Made by a program: the position numbers and the translations under genes
Assembly: GCF_014138285.1 (NCBI RefSeq)
Contig: NZ_JACGXN010000001.1
Coordinates: forward strand, 1,043,314-1,107,313
Length of the DNA stretch: 64,000 nt
DNA from: Phyllobacterium myrsinacearum
Lineage (GTDB): Bacteria; Pseudomonadota; Alphaproteobacteria; Rhizobiales; Rhizobiaceae
Reading direction: 5' to 3'
The notes under the pieces: generated by a model
Told to the model about the DNA's origin: nothing
Database searches by the model: none
Seen by the model: the letters and a program-made list of their open reading frames with translations, nothing else
In this document: positions 34,993 through 42,973 of the stretch, piece by piece
Position numbering within the stretch: the stretch's first letter is position 1
Layout: each line of letters starts with the position of its first letter

Positions 34993-35457
34993 TTAACCGG
35001 CGGCAGCCTTTTCAGCGGTGGCGATGTCAATTTTTCCCATCTGCATCATCGCATTCATAGCGCGCTTTGCTCTTCCCGGGTCCTTGTCCTGTAACAGTTC
35101 GAGCATGCGCGAGGGCACCACCTGCCAGGAAAGTCCATACTTATCCTTGAGCCAGCCGCACCGGCTTTCCTGACCGCCTTCGGACAGCTTCGTCCAGAAA
35201 TAATCGACCTCTTCCTGCGACGAGCAATCGATGGTGAGGGAAATGGCTTCCGTGAATTTAAATTGCGGCCCGCCATTCAGCGCGACAAACTCCTGACCGG
35301 CCAACTGATAAGCGACGGTCAGGGCCGGCGCATCTTTGGAAGGGCGCAAAATGTCGACGATCTTCGAATCCTTGAACACCGACACGTAGAAGTTGGCAGC
35401 CTCCTCCGCCTGTGTATCGAACCACAGAAAGGTTCTGATTTTCTGCTTGTTTGTCAT
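34993..35457 (-). CDS. VOC-family protein (PhnB / 3-demethylubiquinone methyltransferase-like)
   Basis: A 154-aa protein of the vicinal-oxygen-chelate fold, in the subgroup often labelled '3-demethylubiquinone-9 3-methyltransferase' (TFLWFDTQAEEAANFYVSVF; FVALNGGPQFKFTEAISLTI; CGWLKDKYGLSWQVVP). There is no SAM-binding motif, so the methyltransferase label is doubtful. A C-terminal helical tail (AKRAMNAMMQMGKIDIATAE) is typical of the group. ATG at 35457 starts the consensus; the upstream extension is not conserved. The 319 bp before it (35458-35776) hold no clear gene. Confidence 0.88.
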   Translation of the reverse strand: MTNKQKIRTFLWFDTQAEEAANFYVSVFKDSKIVDILRPSKDAPALTVAYQLAGQEFVALNGGPQFKFTEAISLTIDCSSQEEVDYFWTKLSEGGQESRCGWLKDKYGLSWQVVPSRMLELLQDKDPGRAKRAMNAMMQMGKIDIATAEKAAAG

Positions 35458-35722
35458 GGGACTGGTCCTTTGCAGGTTGCTATGAAAACAGAGGCTCAAG
35501 AGACGGGTGCAAATAGGAAAGAGCCCCGATGCCACATCAGGTTACTCGCTTGCCCTCACAGGATAAAAGCCGCTGAACGATCGCATGCAGTGCACATTTC
35601 GCTCTTGCGTGAGAGCTGATTTGCGTTTCACAGGCATCGCGGATTGTCGAACGGATACTACGGGTTTCCTGCACCATGGTGCCAAGTGAGCGCGCGTATC
35701 GAGTTGGATGTCGGATAGATAC

Positions 35723-35750
35723 ATAGCGCGGCACACATGCCGCGCTATTT
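35723..35750 (+). terminator. Strong hairpin, possible terminator
   Basis: A 10-bp stem, ATAGCGCGGC-type with GCCGCGCTAT, around a short loop, then TTTTAA on the plus strand. No plus-strand gene was found upstream, so it may end an unidentified transcript or serve minus-strand RNA stability after the YeaQ-type gene. Confidence 0.35.
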
Positions 35751-35776
35751 TAACCAACATGCCGAAACAGGCATGC

Positions 35777-36034
35777 CTAAGCCGCCCTGTTTCCGGTAAT
35801 TGCGTGATAGAGCCAGAGCACAACGACGGAACCGATGACGGCCACGATCAGGCTATAAATATTGAAACCGGTGATGCCGGTAGCACCGAAAAAGCTGAAA
35901 ATAACGCCACCGGCGACAGCGCCGACAATGCCCAGAACGATATCAAGGATAAAACCCTGACCGCTCTTGTTGACGATCTTGCTACCAATAAATCCAGCAA
36001 CAAGTCCGAGTACAATCCAACTGATAACAGACAT
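35777..36034 (-). CDS. GlsB/YeaQ/YmgE-family stress membrane protein
   Basis: An 85-aa protein with three glycine-rich membrane helices (VISWIVLGLVAGFIGSKIV; ILDIVLGIVGAVAGGVIFSF; IYSLIVAVIGSVVVLWLYHA), the standard layout of the family historically called transglycosylase-associated. Members are induced by stress in E. coli and Enterococcus, with unknown mechanism. It stands alone. Confidence 0.92.
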   Translation of the reverse strand: MSVISWIVLGLVAGFIGSKIVNKSGQGFILDIVLGIVGAVAGGVIFSFFGATGITGFNIYSLIVAVIGSVVVLWLYHAITGNRAA

Positions 36035-36197
36035 GCAAGCATTCCTTCCCTATCCATTGGCATAATCTCGTCATGTTTTCGCATAGATTGAATAAAATCA
36101 AGCTATGTTGTGCTTTCTGCCTGAATGAATAAACTGCGTTCAGGGGGAAGAAATACAGAATTTGAGCTGAACCCGAGCAACATTGAAGGAGATCGAG

Positions 36198-36656
36198 ATG
36201 GGAATTTTCGATAATGCGGTACCAGGCGGCAGCATTTCAAAACCGCTTTTGATTGCACTTGGGGCACTTCTTGTTGGGAAAATGTTCAGTGGCGGCTCAA
36301 GTGAGCCAGCTCCGGCTCCCGCAAATCCCCAGACAGCCGACAACGGCAATGCTGCCGGCGGCGGCCTTCTTGGCGGTCTTGGTGGACTGCTGGAGAGCCT
36401 GACCAATGCCGGGCATGGCGAGGCAGCGGATTCATGGGTCAAACCCGGTGAAAACAAGGCCATCGCACCCAATGAGCTCGGTGTGGCTCTTGGCAAGAAA
36501 GCCATCAGCGAGATCGCCCAGCAAACCGGGATGAGCGAAGATGAATTGCTGGCGCAACTGTCAAAGGTTCTGCCCGGCGTCGTGGACAAACTGACGCCTA
36601 ATGGCCAGGTTCCCAGCACCCAGCAGATCGCTTCACTTTTGAAATCCTCATCCTGA
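36198..36656 (+). CDS. YidB-family protein (DUF937)
   Basis: A 152-aa protein with an N-terminal hydrophobic/Gly-rich section (LLIALGALLVGKMFSGG; GGGLLGGLGGLLESL) and the C-terminal YidB core (ADSWVKPGENKAIAPNELGVALG, EIAQQTGMSEDELLAQLSKV, LTPNGQVPS). ATG at 36198 has GAAGGAGATCG directly upstream. E. coli YidB has no established function. A terminator follows. Confidence 0.9.
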   Translation: MGIFDNAVPGGSISKPLLIALGALLVGKMFSGGSSEPAPAPANPQTADNGNAAGGGLLGGLGGLLESLTNAGHGEAADSWVKPGENKAIAPNELGVALGKKAISEIAQQTGMSEDELLAQLSKVLPGVVDKLTPNGQVPSTQQIASLLKSSS

Positions 36657-36664
36657 AGACTATC

Positions 36665-36702
36665 CCGCTGGCCGAAGCTAAGCGTTTCGGCCAGCGGATT
36701 TT
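36665..36702 (+). terminator. Rho-independent terminator after the YidB-type gene
   Basis: A 12-bp perfect stem (36665-36676 with 36686-36697), a 9-nt loop and ATTTTATT after it. It lies between the convergent YidB-type and MFS genes. Confidence 0.85.
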
Positions 36703-36710
36703 ATTGCTTT

Positions 36711-37886
36711 TCAGGCGACGGAAAGCTCGCGCCGGTTGGCGTTGACGCTGGCAAGACGCATCACGACAAGCCCCAGCAGCGGGAATGCGCCACCGATCCA
36801 GCCGAGATATTCAAGGCCGAGATTGGCGATGATCAATCCGCCGAACAGAGACCCCGATGCTATCCCGAGGTAAAGCGCCGAACCATTGAGCGACAGGGCG
36901 AGCGGCGCACTTTCCGGTGCAATAGCCAAGACCCGGCTCGCCTGTGCCGGCGGGAACACCCAGGCAGACACGCCCCAGAAAACCATGATTGCAATAAGCG
37001 CAGGACCGGCTATTTCGTCGGGCCATTGCATGATCCAGCTGATTGCCATGAGCGACCCCGCATTGAGAAACGAGGCAGCAATCACTGTACGGGTCGGACC
37101 AAAACGATCGGACAACTGCCCACCGATGAAATTGCCCAGGGCAGCGCCCAGACCGAAAGCCAACAGAACAAGAGGCACCATTTCGCGGGAAAGACCTGTA
37201 CCCTGCACGGCAATGGCGGCGATATAGGTAAAGACGATGAATCCGCCCGCCATATAGAGCAGCATGGTGACGAGCGCCGGAAAGAGACCGGGATGCCGTA
37301 TCACGCCGAGCCGCTGTTTCAAAGTCAACCGGTCAGCACGCAGTCCGCGCGGCAGCAGGAACCAGACGAAAGTCGTCGCAGCTGCACCGATCAATGCGAC
37401 GAAGACATAGGTGCCGCGCCATCCGGCAAAGGAAGCAATCAGCGCACCGAGCGGCGCGCCGAAGGCTACGGCCAGCGTCGTGCCGCCAACAATGACTGAA
37501 ATAGCACGGGCGCGGTGATGCGATTCGGAAATGGCGACGGCAGTTGCCTGGGCGGTGGCCGCGTAAAGACCGGCCGACATGCCGATGATCAGACGGGCGG
37601 CCGTCAGAAACGCATAGGATGGGGCGAGTGCAGCCAGAATGGCACCAATGACGAATGTCGTGGCGCTGCCTGCAAGGATGACACGCCGGTCAGCCGAGCC
37701 GGTGATGGCAGCCAGAACCGGAGCACCCAGCGCATAGGCAAGGGCGAACATGACCACGAGATAGCCAGCCTGCACCAACGTGACGCCGGTGTCCCCGGCG
37801 ATCTCAGGCAGAAGGCTGGCGACAACAAAGCCTTCAATACCAATGGCGAATGTACCCAACGCCAAACCTACAAGGCGAATGTCCAT
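36711..37886 (-). CDS. MFS transporter (DHA1 drug-efflux type)
   Basis: A 391-aa, 12-helix major facilitator. Motif-A-like and motif-C-like stretches are seen (ARLIIGMSAGLYAATAQATA; GGTTLAVAFGAPLGALIASF, the antiporter G-x-x-x-G-P-x-x-G type; FIGGQLSDRFGPTRT). It probably exports a hydrophobic compound by proton antiport. ATG at 37886 is followed by the conserved opening; an upstream in-frame codon reads through the operator. It is divergent from an ArsR repressor and has an 18-bp operator 15 bp before its start. Confidence 0.9.
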   Translation of the reverse strand: MDIRLVGLALGTFAIGIEGFVVASLLPEIAGDTGVTLVQAGYLVVMFALAYALGAPVLAAITGSADRRVILAGSATTFVIGAILAALAPSYAFLTAARLIIGMSAGLYAATAQATAVAISESHHRARAISVIVGGTTLAVAFGAPLGALIASFAGWRGTYVFVALIGAAATTFVWFLLPRGLRADRLTLKQRLGVIRHPGLFPALVTMLLYMAGGFIVFTYIAAIAVQGTGLSREMVPLVLLAFGLGAALGNFIGGQLSDRFGPTRTVIAASFLNAGSLMAISWIMQWPDEIAGPALIAIMVFWGVSAWVFPPAQASRVLAIAPESAPLALSLNGSALYLGIASGSLFGGLIIANLGLEYLGWIGGAFPLLGLVVMRLASVNANRRELSVA

Positions 37887-37900
37887 GGGAGCGGTCCTTT

Positions 37901-37918
37901 GTTCAATGATCCTTGAAC
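37901..37918. promoter_or_regulatory. Candidate ArsR operator 1
   Basis: GTTCAATGATCCTTGAAC: perfect 6-bp arms (GTTCAA/TTGAAC) around 6 bp. It lies just upstream of the MFS start. Confidence 0.7.
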
Positions 37919-37953
37919 TATTGAACTCACCGTGATGTGAAGTCAAGCACAAA

Positions 37954-37971
37954 GTTCAACGATTATTGAAC
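37954..37971. promoter_or_regulatory. Candidate ArsR operator 2
   Basis: GTTCAACGATTATTGAAC: the same arms and spacing as the site at 37901, starting 53 bp away (about five helical turns) and 38 bp before the arsR-type start. Confidence 0.7.
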
Positions 37972-38008
37972 ATTGAATTTTTCCTGCGTAATTGCTACGT
38001 AGGAGGGC

Positions 38009-38389
38009 ATGACCCATCCCCTGTTTCATCCGGATGCCGAGGAGATCTCGCTTCCAGCCGTCCTGACAGCGCTTGGCGACGAGACACGTCTGAGCATCAT
38101 TGCCATTCTCGCGCGCAACGGTGAACGCGCCATGACGTGCGGTGAGTTTCTTCAACTTGGTTCGAAGACAGCACTGAGCTATCATGTGGCCAAGCTGCGC
38201 GAGGCTGGAGTAATCAATGTACGGCCCGACGGAACCAAACGATTGTTGACGCTGCGCCGTATCGATCTTGAGACCCGGTTTCCGGGCTTCCTCGCTTCCA
38301 TCATTATCTCGGCAGGTACTGTTCGTTTGCCGGAAAATCCGATTATGGCCGATGCGGCCGAAGCCCCGGGAGAAACCGAATGGACATAA
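38009..38389 (+). CDS. ArsR-family transcriptional regulator
   Basis: A 126-aa winged-helix protein ([53 protein letters not shown]). There is no CxC metal-binding motif in the recognition helix, and only one Cys (MTCGEF), so it is probably not an arsenic or metal sensor; many such ArsR proteins control efflux pumps or respond to organic ligands. Its 3' end overlaps the cupin gene by 10 bp. Twin palindromes lie between it and the divergent MFS gene. Confidence 0.9.
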   Translation: MTHPLFHPDAEEISLPAVLTALGDETRLSIIAILARNGERAMTCGEFLQLGSKTALSYHVAKLREAGVINVRPDGTKRLLTLRRIDLETRFPGFLASIIISAGTVRLPENPIMADAAEAPGETEWT

Positions 38390-38796
38390 AGGCTTGCGGC
38401 TCCGTACCAACGCGCCGCGCACCGGAAGAATGGTTCACCGGCACGGTATGGCAGGACCCGATCATTCAGGCGCCCGCTCCGGCACGATTGATTTCGGTCG
38501 TGGTGCACTTCGAACCGGGCGCTCGCACTGCCTGGCACACGCATCCGCTTGGTCAGACGCTCTATGTGGTATCCGGCTCCGGACTGGCACAGGTTTGGGG
38601 CGAACAGATCCGCGAAATCAGAACCGGAGACGTGGTCTGGATTCCACCGGGCGAAAAGCATTGGCATGGTGCTGGCCCTGAAAATTCCATGTCGCATATT
38701 GCCATGCAGGAAGCGGCGGACGGCAGTGCTGCCGACTGGATGGAAAAGGTTTCAGATGCGCAATACTCAGGTGCCGAACGAGCCGAAAAATCATGA
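38380..38796 (+). CDS. Cupin-domain protein
   Basis: A 138-aa single-domain cupin. Motif 1 is [23 protein letters not shown] (metal His/His/Gln) and motif 2 is [18 protein letters not shown]. It is of the YP/'(R)-mandelonitrile-lyase-like' cupin group found beside efflux and quinone genes. Overlap with the ArsR gene makes it co-transcribed. It may process the compound that the divergent MFS pump removes; that is inference. Confidence 0.9.
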   Translation: MDIKACGSVPTRRAPEEWFTGTVWQDPIIQAPAPARLISVVVHFEPGARTAWHTHPLGQTLYVVSGSGLAQVWGEQIREIRTGDVVWIPPGEKHWHGAGPENSMSHIAMQEAADGSAADWMEKVSDAQYSGAERAEKS

Positions 38797-38890
38797 ACAT
38801 CATTGAAACGGTATGCGGTTGCAGACTGATCTGCTAGCATGGATGCAGGCGTAACAACCCGGCATTGCAGATGAGCCGAAGGGAAAAACC

Positions 38891-39079
38891 ATGGCGTTCG
38901 AAGACATCAAGGCACAGATCGCGCTCTTGCTTGAAGAGATGGTGCAACGGCCGGCAGATGCCCATGAAATTCACGAGTCCTTGCGCGAACATCTCAATGA
39001 ACTGAAAGCCATGGGCATGCCTCTTCCCGAGGACCTCGTGGCCCTCGAGAAGCAGTTGGAAGTGGATTTCGATTCCTGA
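38891..39079 (+). CDS. Small acidic helical protein
   Basis: A 62-aa acidic protein (IKAQIALLLEEMVQRPADAH; ESLREHLNELKAMGMPLPED), predicted to be two helices. GAAGGGAAAAACC precedes the ATG. No family recognised; similar-sized proteins are widespread and unannotated in rhizobia. Confidence 0.7.
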   Translation: MAFEDIKAQIALLLEEMVQRPADAHEIHESLREHLNELKAMGMPLPEDLVALEKQLEVDFDS

Positions 39080-39088
39080 CCGGTATTC

Positions 39089-39325
39089 TTAGACGGACCT
39101 CCGCAGAATTTCCTTTTGCAGGTCGTCAACGGCTGCTGAGGCTTCACCACGGATCGGACGACCGTCCATCATGCCAATATCGCGCAGCATGTGTTCGGAG
39201 TAATCTCCGGTATTTATCAAGGTCGGTACGCTAGGCCGCATTAGCGACCGTCCGATGTTTACAAGCCAGCTCCACCGGGAGCCGGTATTTTCTATTCGTG
39301 TGCACTGTGATGGCGAGGGGTTCAT
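39089..39325 (-). CDS. DUF1127-type small protein
   Basis: A 78-aa protein whose C-terminal half carries the DUF1127 signature (DYSEHMLRDIGMMDGRPIRG) preceded by a basic N-terminal part. Alphaproteobacterial DUF1127 proteins bind RNA or influence sRNA turnover, phosphate and C1 metabolism; the role here is unknown. It is convergent with the small acidic gene (9 bp between stops). Confidence 0.75.
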   Translation of the reverse strand: MNPSPSQCTRIENTGSRWSWLVNIGRSLMRPSVPTLINTGDYSEHMLRDIGMMDGRPIRGEASAAVDDLQKEILRRSV

Positions 39326-39448
39326 GACCTCAACTCCGGTTCGTACGCGACGTTAGCGTCTTGGGTGAGCATTCAATGCGCCTGTTCCCGCTTGTTTTCC
39401 AACAAAACGGCGAGTATCTTTCATAAGGCCACCTTATGGATCATTTCT

Positions 39449-40336
39449 ATGAATCTTCCTCCCCTCGCCGCCATCCGTGTTTTTGAAGCTGCCGCCCGCC
39501 ATGGCAATTTCACCAAGGCGGCAGAAGAACTCGGCATGACTCAGGCAGCCGTGAGTTACCAGATCAAGCTTCTGGAGGAGCGTGTGGGCGCCGCCCTGTT
39601 CCTACGGCTTCCACGTCAGGTCGCGCTGACGGAAATAGGAGCACGCCTGGCTCCCTCGATGACCGATGCGTTCGAGATCCTGCGGGCTGCCTTCGCCACC
39701 ATGCGCGAGAGTACGGAAGGTATTCTGACCATCACGACGATCCCGACTTTTGCCGCCACATGGCTGGTTCCGCGCCTGGGTTCATTTCACATGGAGCACC
39801 CTTCGCTTGCCGTACGGCTGAAATCCACCCGTGATATGGTGGATTTTTCACGCCAGGAAGCGGATGTGGGGATTCGCAGCGGACAGGTGAAATGGCCGGG
39901 TCTGGTCTGCCACAAGCTTTTCCAGGCGGATTTTACGCCGATGCTGTCACCAACGCTGGCCGCGTCCATAGGCGGTGTGAAGACGCCGGAGGACATTCTC
40001 AAATTGCCGATACTGGATCCCGGTGACCCCTGGTGGAATATCTGGTTCAATCTCGTCGGCATTGACAAGCCGGCACTGCGCGGTGACTTGCGCACACGGC
40101 TCGGCGATCAGCATCTGGAAGGTCGGGCAGTTCTGGCCGGACAGGGTGTCGGCATCTTGACGCCAGTCTTCTTTCAGTCTGAACTGCAACAAGGACAGCT
40201 TATCCAACCATTCAACGTTGTCGGAACAAGCAAGCATGCCTATTGGCTGGTTTATCCGGAGGCGCGGCGGAATGTTCCTAAAATCCGCGCATTCCGCGAC
40301 TGGATGCTCGGCCACATCGGCGAAGTGAAGACATGA
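39449..40336 (+). CDS. LysR-type regulator, GcvA-like
   Basis: A 295-aa protein with the GcvA/AmpR-type opening LPPLAAIRVFEAAARHGNFT, the helix-turn-helix KAAEELGMTQAAVSYQIKLLE and a C-terminal effector domain (ILTITTIPTFAATWLVPRLG). ATG at 39449 starts the consensus; upstream in-frame codons are not conserved. It has no obvious divergent target; the minus-strand DUF1127 gene is the closest (about 120 bp). Confidence 0.92.
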   Translation: MNLPPLAAIRVFEAAARHGNFTKAAEELGMTQAAVSYQIKLLEERVGAALFLRLPRQVALTEIGARLAPSMTDAFEILRAAFATMRESTEGILTITTIPTFAATWLVPRLGSFHMEHPSLAVRLKSTRDMVDFSRQEADVGIRSGQVKWPGLVCHKLFQADFTPMLSPTLAASIGGVKTPEDILKLPILDPGDPWWNIWFNLVGIDKPALRGDLRTRLGDQHLEGRAVLAGQGVGILTPVFFQSELQQGQLIQPFNVVGTSKHAYWLVYPEARRNVPKIRAFRDWMLGHIGEVKT

Positions 40337-40338
40337 AA

Positions 40339-40363
40339 ATGGCGGGGCCGAAAGCCCCGCCAT
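40339..40363 (-). terminator. Bidirectional hairpin, terminator for the small membrane gene
   Basis: A 10-bp stem (40339-40348 with 40354-40363) around CGAAA, with TTTT on the minus-strand side. It lies between the convergent LysR and Thivi_2564-type genes. Confidence 0.65.
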
Positions 40364-40371
40364 GAAACTTT

Positions 40372-40533
40372 CTAGAAAACTGCGAGATAACGCAGCAGCG
40401 AGATAATTCCGATCACCACAACGATCACCTGAACGATCTGTTTTGCGCGGCCATCAAGCGGCAACATCTGGACGAGATAGAGCACAAGAAAAATCACCAG
40501 AACGGTGATCAAAAGACTGATAAGTATGGACAT
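40372..40533 (-). CDS. Thivi_2564-type small membrane protein
   Basis: A 53-aa protein of two hydrophobic helices (ILISLLITVLVIFLVLYLVQ and IVQVIVVVIGIISLLRYL) joined by MLPLDGRAKQ, the pattern of the Thivi_2564 family of unknown function. ATG at 40533 has GGAAG upstream. Confidence 0.8.
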   Translation of the reverse strand: MSILISLLITVLVIFLVLYLVQMLPLDGRAKQIVQVIVVVIGIISLLRYLAVF

Positions 40534-40750
40534 CGCAAACTTCCTGTTTTCTGGACCTGAACAATCGTAGCGTTTCAAAACTCTTTGCTGGCTATTTTGT
40601 TCCGTGAAAGCAGGTGATTAGCCCATGTCGCAATCGGTGGCCGAGCACACTTCAGGACAATGTTTCGCGCAATTTCGCACAACCATTCATTGCATTGCCT
40701 GTAAAGTTGCTGATAGCTTCGCCATCATCCCCGCTCTTCAGGATTCTCCC

Positions 40751-41164
40751 ATGCGTTCGCTGTTCCATCTTGCCTATCACGTCAATGATCTCGACACGGC
40801 ACGCGGCTTTTACGGCGGCATTCTGGGATGCGAAGAAGGACGAAGCACGGACAGTTGGGTCGACTTCGATTTTTTCGGCCATCAGATTTCGCTGCATCTC
40901 GGCAAACCGTTCGAAACAACCAACACCGGCAAGGTTGGCGACCATATGGTGCCCATGCCACACCTTGGCGTGATCCTGCCTCTCGAAGACTGGAACACCC
41001 TTTCTGAACGGTTGAAAGGGGCGAAGGTTGACTTTGTCATGCCGCCAGTCGTGCGGTTCAAGGGGGAACCCGGCGAACAATGGACCATGTTCTTCCGCGA
41101 TCCCTCGGGCAATCCCATCGAAGTCAAAGGCTTTGCCGATTTCGCCAGCGTCTACGCCAAATAA
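40751..41164 (+). CDS. VOC-family (glyoxalase-like) protein
   Basis: A 137-aa protein of the vicinal-oxygen-chelate fold with the conserved FHLAYHVNDLDTARGFYGGI start, internal metal-type His (HLGKPF, HLGVILPL) and MFFRDPSGNPIEVKGF with the terminal metal Glu. It is commonly annotated as glyoxalase or extradiol-type dioxygenase-like. The gene is followed 6 bp later by a DMT exporter and then a P-loop kinase, in one operon. Confidence 0.9.
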   Translation: MRSLFHLAYHVNDLDTARGFYGGILGCEEGRSTDSWVDFDFFGHQISLHLGKPFETTNTGKVGDHMVPMPHLGVILPLEDWNTLSERLKGAKVDFVMPPVVRFKGEPGEQWTMFFRDPSGNPIEVKGFADFASVYAK

Positions 41165-41170
41165 CCTATC

Positions 41171-42049
41171 ATGGAATTCAAGCCGTCCAATCTGAGGGCT
41201 GCGTTCTGGATGACCGGATCGCTGACCGCTATCCTGCTGATGGCGATTTCCGGCCGGGAAGCCTCGAAAGAGCTGAACGTCTTCCAGATCATGGAGATGC
41301 GTTCACTCATCGGGCTGGCCATGCTTTATCCTCTGATCCGCTCCTCCGGCGGGCTGCGCGCGATGAAGACAGGCCGGATCTGGGAACATCTCGGGCGTAA
41401 CGCAGCCCACTATGCCGGTCAATTTGCCTGGTTGCAGGCGTTATCGATGATCCCGCTGGCGCAGGTGATCGCCATCGAGTTCACCACACCGGCATGGACG
41501 GCGGTCATGGCGGTCGCGTTCCTCGGCGAACGAATGAACCTCCTGCGGACGCTGACAATCCTGCTCGGCATTATTGGTGTGATCATCATCGTACGCCCGG
41601 GGATCGGCACAGTCGAAATAGGCCAGCTGATCGTGCTCGGTGCAGCTTTCACCTTCGGCATTTCCTTTACCATGGTCAAATCGCTGACGCGCACGGAAAG
41701 CGTGGTGAAGATCATTTTCTGGATGCTGGTTATTCAGTCCGGCATCGGTCTGCTACCGGCGTTGCACGTCTGGCAATGGCCGACATTGCATGTCTGGCCA
41801 TGGGTGATTATTATTGCCTTCACCGGCACGTTTTCACATTTCTGCATGGCGAAAGCCCTGCTCTATGCGGATGCGACCGTGGTGATCCCGATGGACTTTC
41901 TGCGGGTTCCATTGACCGCCGTTCTGGGTTGGCTGATCTATGCTGAACGTCTCGACATTTATACGGCACTTGGCGCGGTGCTCATCCTTTCAGGCAATCT
42001 TCTGAATCTGAAGAACCGGAACACGGCAAAAGCATCTGCAATGGAATAA
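41171..42049 (+). CDS. EamA/DMT-superfamily transporter
   Basis: A 292-aa membrane protein with ten predicted helices in two EamA repeats (first repeat ends VTGLGV-like IIVRPGIG; second includes FSHFCMAKALLYADATVVIP and ...LIYAERLDIYTALGAVLILS). DMT exporters efflux amino acids, purines or drugs. The operon with a VOC protein and a kinase suggests detoxification or scavenging, but the substrate is unknown. Confidence 0.9.
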   Translation: MEFKPSNLRAAFWMTGSLTAILLMAISGREASKELNVFQIMEMRSLIGLAMLYPLIRSSGGLRAMKTGRIWEHLGRNAAHYAGQFAWLQALSMIPLAQVIAIEFTTPAWTAVMAVAFLGERMNLLRTLTILLGIIGVIIIVRPGIGTVEIGQLIVLGAAFTFGISFTMVKSLTRTESVVKIIFWMLVIQSGIGLLPALHVWQWPTLHVWPWVIIIAFTGTFSHFCMAKALLYADATVVIPMDFLRVPLTAVLGWLIYAERLDIYTALGAVLILSGNLLNLKNRNTAKASAME

Positions 42050-42051
42050 TC

Positions 42052-42585
42052 ATGACCAAACCGCATCTCTACATCGTCACTGGAGCAATGGCCGCAGGCA
42101 AATCGACTGTGGCGCAGGCACTCGCCGAGCGCTTGCCAAAATCCGTGCATCTGCGCGGTGATATCTTTCGGCGCATGATCGTCAATGGCGCGGCAGTGAT
42201 GGGCCCTGAGCTTTCAGCCGATGCGATTACGCAGCTCGATCTGCGGCAGGCACTCGCCTGTGATGCCGCGCGGCACTACGTTGAGGCAGGTTTTTCCGTG
42301 GTTTATCAGGACATCCTGATTGGGCATGCCTTGCAGGATGTTGCAAATCGTCTCGCGCCCTTTTCACCTCGAATTGTGGTGCTCAATCCCCGGCCAGACA
42401 TTCTGGCCCAGCGTGATGAAGCCCGCAGCAAGACCGGTTACAGCGAAAGTTTTCCACCCGTCATATTGGCGGATGCCCTCGAGCGCGAGACACCGCGCAT
42501 CGGTCTGTGGATCGATACATCTGCCATGGCCGTCACCGAAGTGGTGGACCGGATTTTGGCCGGCCCGCACCCCGCCGCGTGGTAA
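42052..42585 (+). CDS. P-loop phosphotransferase (kinase-like)
   Basis: A 177-aa AAA-type P-loop protein of the shikimate/gluconate/chloramphenicol-phosphotransferase class. Walker A GAMAAGKST (about residue 10) is followed by an Arg-rich lid and HLRGDIFRRMIV (nucleoside-kinase-like Asp). It follows the transporter by 2 bp and should be co-expressed. It could phosphorylate a small molecule such as an aminoglycoside, nucleoside or sugar; nothing distinguishes them here. Confidence 0.85.
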   Translation: MTKPHLYIVTGAMAAGKSTVAQALAERLPKSVHLRGDIFRRMIVNGAAVMGPELSADAITQLDLRQALACDAARHYVEAGFSVVYQDILIGHALQDVANRLAPFSPRIVVLNPRPDILAQRDEARSKTGYSESFPPVILADALERETPRIGLWIDTSAMAVTEVVDRILAGPHPAAW

Positions 42586-42588
42586 TTT

Positions 42589-42963
42589 TCAGGTCGCTGG
42601 TGCGTTCATGGCCCAGATGACACCGAAGGGATCGCGCAGCTGGCCGGGGCGGTCACCCCAGAACATGAGCTCAACGGGCATTACCACCTCTGCACCGGCA
42701 TCCAATGCCCTTTTCCACCGGGTATCGATGTCATCGACAACCAATTGCAAGGAATAGCCCTGGGGGTTTTGCAGCGGCTGCCCATATTCCGGGTACGGGT
42801 CGCTGAGCATGATCGAACTGCCATTGATATGCAGATGGATATGCATTGTCCGGCCCTTCTCATCAACAGGAACCATATGGACCAGTGTCGCGCCAAAGGC
42901 ATGCCTGTAGAATTCCGCTACCTTCGCGGCACCATCCCGGCGGAAAAGTTTCTCAGAAAGCAA
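42589..42963 (-). CDS. VOC-family protein (PhnB-like), 5' end probably frameshifted
   Basis: A glyoxalase-fold protein (DGAAKVAEFYRHAFGA; GRTMHIHLHINGSSIMLSDP; PGQLRDPFGVIWAMNAPA). The normal N-terminal strand before DGAAK is missing in this frame: only a TTG at 42963 or an ATG at 43041, inside the upstream GST gene, can start it. An ATG at 42973, directly after the GST stop, is one base out of frame and ends at a TGA after six codons. Removing one base from AAA at 42957-42959 would give MSVLASEKLFRRDGAAK. The gene is therefore either shifted or has an unusual start. Confidence 0.7.
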   Translation of the reverse strand: MLSEKLFRRDGAAKVAEFYRHAFGATLVHMVPVDEKGRTMHIHLHINGSSIMLSDPYPEYGQPLQNPQGYSLQLVVDDIDTRWKRALDAGAEVVMPVELMFWGDRPGQLRDPFGVIWAMNAPAT

Positions 42964-42973
42964 GAACCGACAT

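Noticed and set aside
35537..35734. 65-codon minus-strand frame starting at GTG
   Set aside because: No ribosome site and no family resemblance; it overlaps the hairpin.
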